Translations under genes and position numbers: made by a program
The notes under the pieces: generated by a model
The model's input: the letters and a program-made list of their open reading frames with translations, nothing else
Databases searched by the model: none
Told to the model about the DNA's origin: nothing
NCBI GenBank assembly: GCA_000384615.1
Contig: ARQU01000009.1
Location: forward strand, 1-64,000
DNA from: an alpha proteobacterium SCGC AAA536-G10
Lineage (GTDB): Bacteria > Pseudomonadota > Alphaproteobacteria > Puniceispirillales > Marisalimonadaceae
Direction: 5' to 3'
Length of the DNA stretch: 64,000 nt
In this document: positions 25,143 to 32,842 of the stretch, one piece after another
Layout: every line of letters begins with the position of its first letter
Position numbering within the stretch: position 1 is the stretch's first letter

Positions 25143-26075
25143 TTAAATTTTTGATAATTGAATTGCTTTTTTTAATTTATTAATTTCTTCAGAACTTAAC
25201 TTCATTAATGGCGGTCTAACTATAGCCTCTTCCATTTTTCCAGTTAATACTAAAACTTCCTTCATTCTATTATGCATATCTAAAAATGGAGGAGAATAAA
25301 AGGCCTGAGCCAAAGGAAAAATTTGGTCATTAATTATTTGGGCACTTTCTAAATTTTTAGCTTTTACAGCATTAAATAATTCCACTTGTAAGGAGGCAAT
25401 TACACTACCTGCACCTGACAATAATCCTTTGGCTCCCATAACTAATGACGACATCAACCATGAACTATGAGTGGTAAGAACGTTTACCGGATTAGAAAGA
25501 TTTTGAAATGTTTTTATATGTTTTTCATGAATCATGGGATCGTTTGACCAATCTTTTATGGCTTTTATAGTAGGTACAGTTTCAAACAATTTTAATAATG
25601 TATCAAATGGATACGTTAAATTTCCCGCAGACGGATAGTTGAAACATATTAGAGGTAAATCTGTAGCGTCTGCAATTCTTTTAAAATGTTCTAATGCCAT
25701 TTCCGGCCTCAAATGACCACCCATAGCCATACTTTGTGGAGGAAAGCATAATAAAGCTGAAGCACCAGTTAAATCAGACATTTTAGCAATTTTTGCTGCT
25801 TCTATACTTCCATCTGCATAAACACCATTAATTAATGGTATAAAATCACCAACTTCTTCAAGTGAAAAACTTAATATTCTTTTTTGCTCCTCAAAATTAC
25901 ATGCGTGTATTTCAGAGGAATGCCCATTTACTGTTACAGCTGATATACCATCTGTTAAAGCACATTCTTTTATATGTTTTCTACTAGCTTTTTCATTTAT
26001 TTGAAAATCTTTATCAAAGGCTAGCAATGTTGCTGGAATTACACCTTCTAGTTTGAATTCTTTATTATGAGACAC
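25143..26075 (-). CDS. DapA/NAL-family dihydrodipicolinate-synthase-like lyase
   Basis: 310 residues from a GTG at 26075, chosen because GGAG sits six bases upstream of it; an in-frame GTG at 26087 overlaps that same ribosome binding site. The TIM-barrel family features are NGHSSEIH near residue 51, a central Tyr in FNYPSAGN and the Schiff-base Lys in IKAIKDWS near residue 175. Members cleave or form 2-keto acids, and many act on sugar acids or aromatic cleavage products. It converges on boxB with a 17-base gap and is divergent from the MaoC remnant. The substrate cannot be read from sequence. Confidence 0.75.
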   Translation of the reverse strand: MSHNKEFKLEGVIPATLLAFDKDFQINEKASRKHIKECALTDGISAVTVNGHSSEIHACNFEEQKRILSFSLEEVGDFIPLINGVYADGSIEAAKIAKMSDLTGASALLCFPPQSMAMGGHLRPEMALEHFKRIADATDLPLICFNYPSAGNLTYPFDTLLKLFETVPTIKAIKDWSNDPMIHEKHIKTFQNLSNPVNVLTTHSSWLMSSLVMGAKGLLSGAGSVIASLQVELFNAVKAKNLESAQIINDQIFPLAQAFYSPPFLDMHNRMKEVLVLTGKMEEAIVRPPLMKLSSEEINKLKKAIQLSKI

Positions 26076-26163
26076 GAAAATCTCCACAAAATTTTATTTT
26101 TATTTAATATTAAATAAACTATCATTTATTCTGAAATTTAAATAGAAAATAAGAGAGTTGAAA

Positions 26164-26623
26164 ATGGTAATTATAGAACGCCCTTCTGAAATTATAAATT
26201 ATGTTGATAAACCTCTGACACCAAGCGAATGGTATCATGTAACTCAAGAAAAAATTAATAACTTTGCAGAAGCAACATCTGACCATCAATGGATCCATGT
26301 AGATGAAGAAAGAGCAAAAAAAAGAAATGCCTGAGGGAAAAACAATTGCCCATGGTTATTTTATGTTATCTTTACTTCCAAAATTAGCTGCCCAAAACTC
26401 ACAAGTTCGAAATTCATCTAAAACATTAAATTATGGATCTGATAAAGTACGGTTTATTAACATGGTAAAAGTTGGATCATATGTTAGGCTTAACAAAACG
26501 ATAATTTCCTGTGAGGAAATGAGTAATGGGGGATATAGAGTAGTTAACAAATGTGAATTAGAAATTAAAAATGAAACTAAGCCAGCATTTATTGCTGAGA
26601 CAATATCATTAGTATTTCCATAA
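26164..26623 (+). pseudogene. MaoC-family (R)-enoyl-CoA hydratase split by a frameshift in an A8 run
   Basis: From ATG 26164 the frame encodes FAEATSDHQWIHVDEERAK, the MaoC hydratase signature with catalytic Asp and His, and then hits TGA at 26332. The rest of the domain (EMPEGKTIAHGYFML onward to 26623) continues in the +1 frame. The break is at eight A residues, 26316-26323; removing one A would give an intact 152-residue protein ending at 26623. The conserved second half suggests a recent mutation, a sequencing or assembly indel, or programmed slippage. An ATG at 26303 could in principle start the second part alone, but it lacks the catalytic residues. Confidence 0.8.
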
Positions 26624-26652
26624 TTAAAAAAAATTTATATAAAGGCCATTAA

Positions 26653-27621
26653 ATGAAAGCAATTGTTTGTAACAATTTTGGACCAATCCAGGATATAGAA
26701 TATAAAGATGTAAAAAAACCTATTATTCAGGATAAAAGTGTAATCATTAATGTAAAATCTGTGGGTGTAAACTTTCCAGATGGATTATTAGTTCAAGGTA
26801 AATATCAATTAAAACCTGAAACTCCTTTTATTCCTGGTATGGAAGTAGCTGGTGAAATTATTACAGTTGGATCAAGTGTTAAAAATTTTCAGATAGGTGA
26901 TAGGGTGGCAGCTCTTTCTCAGTTAAGTGGATATGCCGAACAAGCTGTTGTTCAAGAAAAATCTGTTTTCAAAATACCTTCTAATATGTCGTTTGATGAT
27001 TCATGTGCACTCTTATGTGCGTATGGGACATCCCATTACGCACTAAAACAAAGAGCTCAATTACAAAAAAATGAGTTATTAGTTGTTTTAGGAGCTTCAG
27101 GTTCAACTGGAATAGCAGCGATTCAAATAGGTAAAATAATAGGAGCAAAAGTAATTGCTGTATCTTCAAATCCTGAGAAGCAAAAAATAGCTAAAGATAA
27201 TGGAGCAGATATTTCCATTGGATACGATAATCTTAAAGAAGAATTGAAAAGCATATCTAATGGCAAAGGTGTCGATGTTATTTTTGACCCTGTTGGAGGG
27301 GATATATTTGATACAGTAGCTAGAACAATGGCTAGAAGTGGTAGATTATTAGTTATTGGATTTGCATCAGGTACAATACCAAAATTAGCAGTCAACTTAG
27401 CATTAGTAAAAGAGTTTAGTGTAGTTGGTGTCTTCTGGGGAGCTTTTACCCGAGGAGAACCCGAAGAATATAAAAAGAATATGATTGAACTATTTCAATG
27501 GTATCAAAAAGATCTACTTAAACCTTTGATAGAGCAAAATTATCCATTGTCAGAAGCTGCAAAAGTGTTAGAAAAAATTCTTGCTAGAGGCGCTAAGGGT
27601 AAAATAATTTTAAAACCTTAA
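26653..27621 (+). CDS. Zinc-free NADPH:quinone oxidoreductase (MDR family)
   Basis: 322 residues. The N-terminal GroES-like domain has SVGVNFPDGLLVQGKY and PFIPGMEVAGEI, and the Rossmann domain has GASGSTGIAAIQIGK near residue 148. Zinc-binding Cys clusters of alcohol dehydrogenases are absent, as expected for quinone oxidoreductases and related enoyl reductases. It follows the MaoC remnant by 29 bases and is probably co-transcribed with it, suggesting a role in reducing unsaturated CoA or ketone intermediates; this is inference. Confidence 0.8.
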   Translation: MKAIVCNNFGPIQDIEYKDVKKPIIQDKSVIINVKSVGVNFPDGLLVQGKYQLKPETPFIPGMEVAGEIITVGSSVKNFQIGDRVAALSQLSGYAEQAVVQEKSVFKIPSNMSFDDSCALLCAYGTSHYALKQRAQLQKNELLVVLGASGSTGIAAIQIGKIIGAKVIAVSSNPEKQKIAKDNGADISIGYDNLKEELKSISNGKGVDVIFDPVGGDIFDTVARTMARSGRLLVIGFASGTIPKLAVNLALVKEFSVVGVFWGAFTRGEPEEYKKNMIELFQWYQKDLLKPLIEQNYPLSEAAKVLEKILARGAKGKIILKP

Positions 27622-27643
27622 TCGATAAAAAAATATAAATTTT

Positions 27644-28438
27644 TTATTCTTTTTTTAAAAACTTCCCAAAAAAATGGGAAAGAAAAAATAAAACTGCACT
27701 AACAACTACAATGGAAGGTCCAGATGGAATATCTGTTTTAACAGATATATAAATTCCTATTATAACTGAAAAAATACCAATTAGTGTTGAAATAACTACC
27801 ATAATTCCTGGAGAATTAACTAGTCTTCTAGCAGTTGCAGCAGGTATTATTAACATTGCTGTAATTAATAAAAGTCCAATAATTTGCAATGACAACGCAA
27901 CAACTATAGTTAAAACTGATGTCAATAACAAATTCATGTACAGAGAATTAATCCCCTCTGCTTTTGCTAAATCTTCATCCACGGTAACTAAAAGTAAAGA
28001 TGACCAATTAAATAATATAAGAATTATAGCTAAAAAAACTCCTATATACATTCCCCAAATATCATTTGAGCTTACTGTCAAAATGTCACCAAATAAAATA
28101 GCATGTAGATCTATTTTAATTTTATTGAATGAAATTACTATAATCCCAATAGCAAGGGCTACGTGGGCCAATACACCTAATAGGGTATCAGATGAGAGAG
28201 CTTTACTTTGTTGCAACCATAAAAATAGAAATCCAAAGACCAAACAGACAAAAACAACCCCTATATTTATGCCAACACCAAGTAATATTCCTATTCCCGC
28301 ACCTAGTAAGGAACTATGTGCAATTGATTCACCATAATATGAAAGTCTTCTCCAAACGATAAAACAGCCTACTAGACCAGATATTAGAGCAACGGCAACA
28401 CCAGCTAAAATACCTCTTATAATGAAAGGATCAGTTAT
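27644..28438 (-). CDS. znuB: Zinc ABC transporter permease ZnuB with an apparent ATA start
   Basis: 264 residues if begun at ATA 28438-28436. The translated N-terminus ITDPFIIRGILAGVAVAL followed by GCFIVWRRLSYYGESIAHSSLLG matches the first membrane segment and loop of ZnuB proteins, so the protein must start near there. No ATG, GTG or TTG is in frame at that place; the first TTG, at 28243, would delete about 65 conserved residues including TM1 and TM2. GGAG lies six bases upstream of the ATA, inside the end of znuC. About eight membrane segments are seen. It imports zinc with ZnuC and ZnuA. Confidence 0.8.
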   Translation of the reverse strand: MTDPFIIRGILAGVAVALISGLVGCFIVWRRLSYYGESIAHSSLLGAGIGILLGVGINIGVVFVCLVFGFLFLWLQQSKALSSDTLLGVLAHVALAIGIIVISFNKIKIDLHAILFGDILTVSSNDIWGMYIGVFLAIILILFNWSSLLLVTVDEDLAKAEGINSLYMNLLLTSVLTIVVALSLQIIGLLLITAMLIIPAATARRLVNSPGIMVVISTLIGIFSVIIGIYISVKTDIPSGPSIVVVSAVLFFLSHFFGKFLKKE

Positions 28439-28439
28439 T

Positions 28440-29189
28440 TTATTCTCCAGTAATAGTATTATTATGTTGAACTTTTTCAGTCTCGTTTGAATGTTGATAA
28501 ACTGCCATTATATTTGCCATATCTTTACCAAACATGGATATAAATTCTGGATCTTTAGTAATTTGCTGAGGTTTACCGATGCAGCATATGTGATTAGAAA
28601 GACATAATACTTTTTTTGTTGAAGCCATAACTAAATGTAAATCGTGAGACACCATCAAAATACTTAAACCTCTTTTTAAATATATGGATTGCAAAAGATT
28701 ATAAAAGTAGATTTGACCAGAAACATCTAAATTTTGAGCAGGTTCGTCGAGAATAAGTAATTCAGGATTATTAAGCAAACTTCTTGCAAGCAATACTCTT
28801 TGCATTTCACCACCAGACAAAACTGAAAGTTGCTTGTTAATTATTTTCTCAATTTGTGTCTCAGATACAACTTGTCTAAAAGAAATTTCATCAAATTTTT
28901 TTCTCATGGTTATAAAATTTTGGACACTCATAGGCATTGTATTAATGATATTTATGGACTGGGGCATGTATCCTATTTTTAAATTAGGTTTCTTAATAAT
29001 TTGACCACTATTAGGCTTATAAAACTCCATTAAACATTTTAATAGCATAGTTTTACCAGCACCATTTGGTCCAATAATTGTAAGAAAGTCGTTTTTTTTT
29101 ATTTCTATTTCAATATTATCTAATATGGCTTTTTCATTTTTAATTACGCTAATATTGTGAGCCGATATTAATGCATTTGTAGTTTTCAT
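28440..29189 (-). CDS. znuC: Zinc ABC transporter ATPase ZnuC
   Basis: 249 residues from ATG 29189; the frame is open up to an ATG at 29270, but the extra 27 residues look unlike the family. Walker A is GPNGAGKT, signature LSGGEMQRV, Walker B LLILDEPAQNLD, and the H-loop is SHDLHLV. After the ATPase domain the C-terminus has CCIGKPQQI and a short His-containing tail, as ZnuC proteins often have. It overlaps the ribosome binding site of znuB, and it diverges from znuA across a shared regulatory region. Confidence 0.85.
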   Translation of the reverse strand: MKTTNALISAHNISVIKNEKAILDNIEIEIKKNDFLTIIGPNGAGKTMLLKCLMEFYKPNSGQIIKKPNLKIGYMPQSINIINTMPMSVQNFITMRKKFDEISFRQVVSETQIEKIINKQLSVLSGGEMQRVLLARSLLNNPELLILDEPAQNLDVSGQIYFYNLLQSIYLKRGLSILMVSHDLHLVMASTKKVLCLSNHICCIGKPQQITKDPEFISMFGKDMANIMAVYQHSNETEKVQHNNTITGE

Positions 29190-29362
29190 TTTTTGATGAC
29201 AATCTTTTTTTGAACTTTGAATTTTAAAAAATATTAATAAATCATTTTTAATAAATTGTTTAACATTCAAAATTAACTAATTTTCTTAATATTTTTTATA
29301 AATTTTAATAATTTCTTATACCTTATTAATCTTGACTTTTAAAGGTTATATAAATACGTATT

Positions 29363-29380
29363 GTTATGTTATAACATTAC
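29363..29380. promoter_or_regulatory. Zur-box-like palindrome between znuC and znuA
   Basis: GTTATGTTATAACATTAC is an 18-base dyad with 16 symmetric positions and a perfect 12-base core ATGTTATAACAT. It closely resembles the Zur (zinc uptake regulator) boxes of proteobacteria. It ends 16 bases before the znuA ATG, where it would block transcription or overlap the promoter when zinc is sufficient, and it could also serve the divergent znuCB genes. The regulator gene itself is not in this window. Confidence 0.8.
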
Positions 29381-29396
29381 AAAATTTTAAGGATAA

Positions 29397-30443
29397 ATGA
29401 TGAATAAAATACTTTCTATTATAATTTTTATATTATTTTCAAACTCTACTGTTTTTGCCAGCGAGACAAAAGGAGTTGTCACAACAATTCAGCCTATCAA
29501 TTCACTTGTTAGTGCAGTAATTGGTAATACTGGCAAAACTATTTCATTGATACCAGCAGAAATTTCTCCACATGAGTATAAATTAAAACCTTCTGATGCA
29601 AAGAAAATGCAAGAAGCGAACATTATTTTCTTCGTTTCAAATCATTTAGAAAGTGGCGTTACAAAAGTTTTCAAAAATTTGCCTAAAAATATTAAAATAA
29701 TAGATCTATTAGAAGAGACAGGGATCGAACATCTCGCAATAAGAGATAATGAAGCTTGGGAACGTCATGACCACCATGGACATGAAGGCCATGACGACCA
29801 CGATGATCATGATAAGCATGGTAAAAAACATGACGATCACGACCATGATAAACATGCTAAAAAGCATGACGACCACGATGATCATGATAAGCATGATAAA
29901 AAACATGACGATCACGATGATCATCAAAGTAAAGACGATATTCACATCTGGTTAAGCCCAGATAATGCAATCAAAATAGTTAAAAAAGTTAATGAAGAAT
30001 TAAGTTTGCTTTTCCCAGACAATGCTAGTCAATATAAAGTAAATTCAAATAATATTATTAATAAAATAAGTGATTTAAAAAGTGAGTTAACAAAAGATCT
30101 AGCTTCAATTAAAGACAAACCTTATGTGGTTTTTCATGATGCGTATCAATATTTCGAAAAAGCATTTGGGCTAAATGCCGTTGGTTCTGTTGCACTAGAA
30201 GATGATATCGCATCATCACCAAAACAGATATCTTTTATTAAAGATAAAATAAAAAAATTAAATGCCTCATGTGTATTTCAAGAGCCACAATTTGACAGTA
30301 AATTAGTAAAAATAGTTGTTGAAGGAACGAATGCGCAAATTGGAACTCTAGATCCATTAGGCGTGAACATTTCTGGAAAAGAAAATTTTTATATACAATT
30401 ACTAAAAAATATGGCTAAAAGTTTAAAGGAATGTTTAGGATAA
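29397..30443 (+). CDS. znuA: Zinc-binding periplasmic protein ZnuA with a His/Asp-rich loop
   Basis: 348 residues. A signal peptide ends near ASE at residues 21-23. Zinc ligands of the ZnuA family are visible: H59 in SPHEY, H183 in DIHIWLSP and a His in VFHDAYQYF near residue 250. Residues 124-176 contain 19 His plus many Asp and Lys, the charged metal-sequestering loop of zinc-specific binding proteins. It delivers zinc to ZnuBC. It begins with ATGATG, preceded by AAGGAT, and the Zur-box-like site lies just upstream. It heads a run with an ABC pair and a DUF3299 gene. Confidence 0.9.
   Translation: MMNKILSIIIFILFSNSTVFASETKGVVTTIQPINSLVSAVIGNTGKTISLIPAEISPHEYKLKPSDAKKMQEANIIFFVSNHLESGVTKVFKNLPKNIKIIDLLEETGIEHLAIRDNEAWERHDHHGHEGHDDHDDHDKHGKKHDDHDHDKHAKKHDDHDDHDKHDKKHDDHDDHQSKDDIHIWLSPDNAIKIVKKVNEELSLLFPDNASQYKVNSNNIINKISDLKSELTKDLASIKDKPYVVFHDAYQYFEKAFGLNAVGSVALEDDIASSPKQISFIKDKIKKLNASCVFQEPQFDSKLVKIVVEGTNAQIGTLDPLGVNISGKENFYIQLLKNMAKSLKECLG
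29790..29924 (+). repeat. In-frame tandem repeat coding the His-rich loop of ZnuA
   Basis: About three and a half copies of a 36-39 base unit, each starting CATGACGA(C/T)CACGA and ending in AAAAA(A/G). They encode HDDHDDHDKHGKK, HDDHDHDKHAKK, HDDHDDHDKHDKK and a partial HDDHDDH. The high similarity of the copies at the DNA level indicates recent duplication, so loop length is likely to vary between strains. Confidence 0.85.
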
Positions 30444-30450
30444 ATGAGTT

Positions 30451-31092
30451 ATGTTAATCTGTGAAAATCTTTCATTTTCAATTGATGGTCACAAATTACT
30501 CTCAAACATAGATTTTAAAATAAAAAAAGAAAAGGACCTGTTAATTACAGGTCCTTCTGGTATAGGAAAGACAACATTATTAAGTATTTTATGTGGTCTT
30601 CAAATACCTACTGAAGGAAGCATTCGTTATAATGATATTTCCCTTTATAGTTTATCTGAAAACAAAATTGACGAATTTAGAGGAAAACAACTCGGAATAG
30701 TTTTTCAAAGTTTTAATTTAATTAATGCGTTTACAATTAAGCAAAATCTCCAAATAGCAAATACTGCGGAAGGTTCCAAAGATACTGATCATCTTTACGA
30801 CCTCCTTGAAAGAGTGGGATTAGCTGATAAATCTCATATCAAGGTTTCAAATTTAAGTATTGGTGAAAAACAAAGGGTTGCGGTAGCGCGTGCATTTATA
30901 GGGCAACCGAAATGGATATTTTGTGATGAGCCTACATCATCATTAGATGATAAGAATACAGATATTATTACAAACCTAATCAAAGAAGAAAGCTTAAGAC
31001 ACAAAGCCTCATTAATTTTAATAACTCACGACAAACGTGTTCAATCAATTCTTAATTTCAACAAAATATTAAGATTAGGAGAAGTATTATAA
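30451..31092 (+). CDS. LolD/MacB-type ABC transporter ATPase in the zinc locus
   Basis: 213 residues. Walker A is GPSGIGKT, signature LSIGEKQRV, Walker B WIFCDEPTSSLD, H-loop ITHDKR. The family energises FtsX-type permeases that move lipoproteins or act as mechanotransmitters rather than import solutes. It starts seven bases after znuA. The arrangement with an FtsX-like permease and a DUF3299 protein parallels Zur-regulated loci of Pseudomonas aeruginosa (PA4063-PA4066) and the zrg genes of Vibrio cholerae, so a role in zinc homeostasis is inferred. Confidence 0.82.
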   Translation: MLICENLSFSIDGHKLLSNIDFKIKKEKDLLITGPSGIGKTTLLSILCGLQIPTEGSIRYNDISLYSLSENKIDEFRGKQLGIVFQSFNLINAFTIKQNLQIANTAEGSKDTDHLYDLLERVGLADKSHIKVSNLSIGEKQRVAVARAFIGQPKWIFCDEPTSSLDDKNTDIITNLIKEESLRHKASLILITHDKRVQSILNFNKILRLGEVL

Positions 31093-32276
31093 ATATATTC
31101 TTAATTTCATTTTTGTATTTAAACTCTAAGCCATTAAATTTTTTGATGAGTACACTTTTAATGATATTAGGTGTCACAATAATTACATTGTCAGTTTTGG
31201 TTAATCAAATTACTAAAAATACCTTTACTAAAAATAATCCTGATTTGGATGTAGTAGTAGGCGCCAAGGGAAGCCCTCTCCAATTAGTTTTATCATCTAT
31301 TCATCATATTGATATTCCAACAGGAAATATAAGTTACAAAAATGCTAAAAAAATTATGAAACATCCTGCTATTAAATTTGGAGTTCCAATTTCGTTAGGT
31401 GATAATTTCCAAAATTACAGGATAGTAGGTACTGATAAGAAATTCTTAAAACTATATGATGCAGAATTAGAAATAGGTTCTATGTGGGAAAAGCCTATGC
31501 AATCCGTAATTGGTTCCAATGTAGCTAATTTCACTAAATTAAAAATTGACAAATTTTTTGTAGGATCTCATGGTTTAATAGATACAGGCGACATTCATTC
31601 TGAACAACCTTATAAAGTAGTTGGTATCTTAAAAAAGACAGGTACTATATTAGATAATTTAATTATCACCAGCTTGGATAGTGTATGGAATTTACATTCA
31701 AATCAAAATGACATTTTGAAAAAAAGTGATAGCTTAGAAGTAACAGCATTATTATTAAAATATAAAAATAAAACTTCCGTCTTTTCTTTTCCAAGACTAA
31801 TTAACAAAAACACAAGTATGCAGGCAGCTAGTCCTAATCTTGAAATTTCTAAATTATTTAAGTTAACTGGCGAAGCCCATAAAATTATTAATTATTTAAG
31901 TATTATAATTGTATCTTTATCATTCGCAGGAATTTTATTCACATTATTAAATAACATAAATGAAAGAAAATATGACCTGGCAATATTAAGAACACTTGGT
32001 TTTACTAGGGAACGAATTTTTTCTATAATTTTAATCGAGGGAATGACTGTTTCAATTTTAGGAAGTTTTATTGGGTTGATCTTAGGAGGTATAGTCTACA
32101 AGTGCATTGAATTTTTTTCATTACTAGGAAGAAATATAGTTACTGGACAGCTTAATTTTATTTATGAAATTTTAACGATATGGTTTGTTATTCTGATTAT
32201 ATCTTTTCTTACTTGTCTTATACCCGGCATCAAAGTATATAAACAAAATATTAGAAACACCTTGTTAAATAGTTAA
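31089..32276 (+). CDS. FtsX/MacB-like ABC permease in the zinc locus (apparent ATA start)
   Basis: 395 residues if begun at ATA 31089-31091, which overlaps the upstream TAA and lies seven bases after AGGAG (31077-31081). The alternative TTG at 31113 has no ribosome binding site and drops the start of the first amphipathic segment (INIFLISFLYLNSKPLN). One N-terminal membrane segment, a long periplasmic domain of about 210 residues and three C-terminal membrane segments give the MacB/FtsX topology; LAILRTLGFTRERIF is the coupling region. It works with the ATPase just upstream. Confidence 0.75.
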   Translation: MNIFLISFLYLNSKPLNFLMSTLLMILGVTIITLSVLVNQITKNTFTKNNPDLDVVVGAKGSPLQLVLSSIHHIDIPTGNISYKNAKKIMKHPAIKFGVPISLGDNFQNYRIVGTDKKFLKLYDAELEIGSMWEKPMQSVIGSNVANFTKLKIDKFFVGSHGLIDTGDIHSEQPYKVVGILKKTGTILDNLIITSLDSVWNLHSNQNDILKKSDSLEVTALLLKYKNKTSVFSFPRLINKNTSMQAASPNLEISKLFKLTGEAHKIINYLSIIIVSLSFAGILFTLLNNINERKYDLAILRTLGFTRERIFSIILIEGMTVSILGSFIGLILGGIVYKCIEFFSLLGRNIVTGQLNFIYEILTIWFVILIISFLTCLIPGIKVYKQNIRNTLLNS

Positions 32277-32322
32277 TTATTTATTTTTATAGACGTAAAG
32301 TGAGATATGAAAAGATTAAAAT

Positions 32323-32841
32323 ATGAATAAAAAATTTGTAATTATACTCATATGTTCTTTATTTACATTTAAGGTATTTGGTTATGAAAAATTTAACCTT
32401 AATGATATTGATCCATCTGAGAATATTATAGTTGAAGATTTATATGAGCCACTCGAAGTAACGGGTGATGCCATACCCTGGCAATTATTTAAAAAAACCA
32501 AAGAGATTGAAGACTGTACAATTGATAAAGATGGTTTTGACTATTGTCTCATAAAACCAGTTTATGATGATAATGTTAAAAAATATAATGGTAAAACAGT
32601 TACAATAATGGGCTTTATGTTCCCTCTTGAGCAATCAGAAAAACAAAAAAAATTTTTAATTGGACCATATCCTTTAAGTTGTCCATTTCACTACCACGTT
32701 GGACCATCGCAAGTTATCGAAATCAGTTCAGAAAAGGCTATTGACTTTTCCTTTGATCCTATAACAATAAAAGGTAGGCTTGAGGTAAAATATAATAAAG
32801 AAACTGGAACTTTTTATTATCTAAAAATTCTCAAATCATAA
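32323..32841 (+). CDS. DUF3299 family periplasmic protein
   Basis: 172 residues with an N-terminal signal peptide ending near FGYE (about residue 21). The remainder fits DUF3299: GKTVTIMGFMFPLE near residue 95 and GPYPLSCPFHYHVGPSQVIEI near 120, with a Cys and two His that could bind metal. The family is found in zinc-regulated ABC loci such as PA4066, and its function is unknown. It is the last gene of the znuA run and converges with the thiolase-like gene, the stops being one base apart. Confidence 0.75.
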   Translation: MNKKFVIILICSLFTFKVFGYEKFNLNDIDPSENIIVEDLYEPLEVTGDAIPWQLFKKTKEIEDCTIDKDGFDYCLIKPVYDDNVKKYNGKTVTIMGFMFPLEQSEKQKKFLIGPYPLSCPFHYHVGPSQVIEISSEKAIDFSFDPITIKGRLEVKYNKETGTFYYLKILKS

Positions 32842-32842
32842 T

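Noticed and set aside
27622..27660. A/T-rich hairpin between the quinone oxidoreductase and znuB as a terminator
   Set aside because: The possible stem is only A/T pairs and not convincing.
29187..29270. ATG at 29270 as the znuC start
   Set aside because: The additional 27 residues are Lys/Phe-rich, unlike ZnuC, and the start at 29189 gives the normal length; neither has a strong ribosome binding site, so this is not certain.
29709..29955. Long ORFs on both strands across the ZnuA His-rich repeat
   Set aside because: They are low-complexity translations of the repeat in other frames; the znuA frame has signal peptide and ligands.
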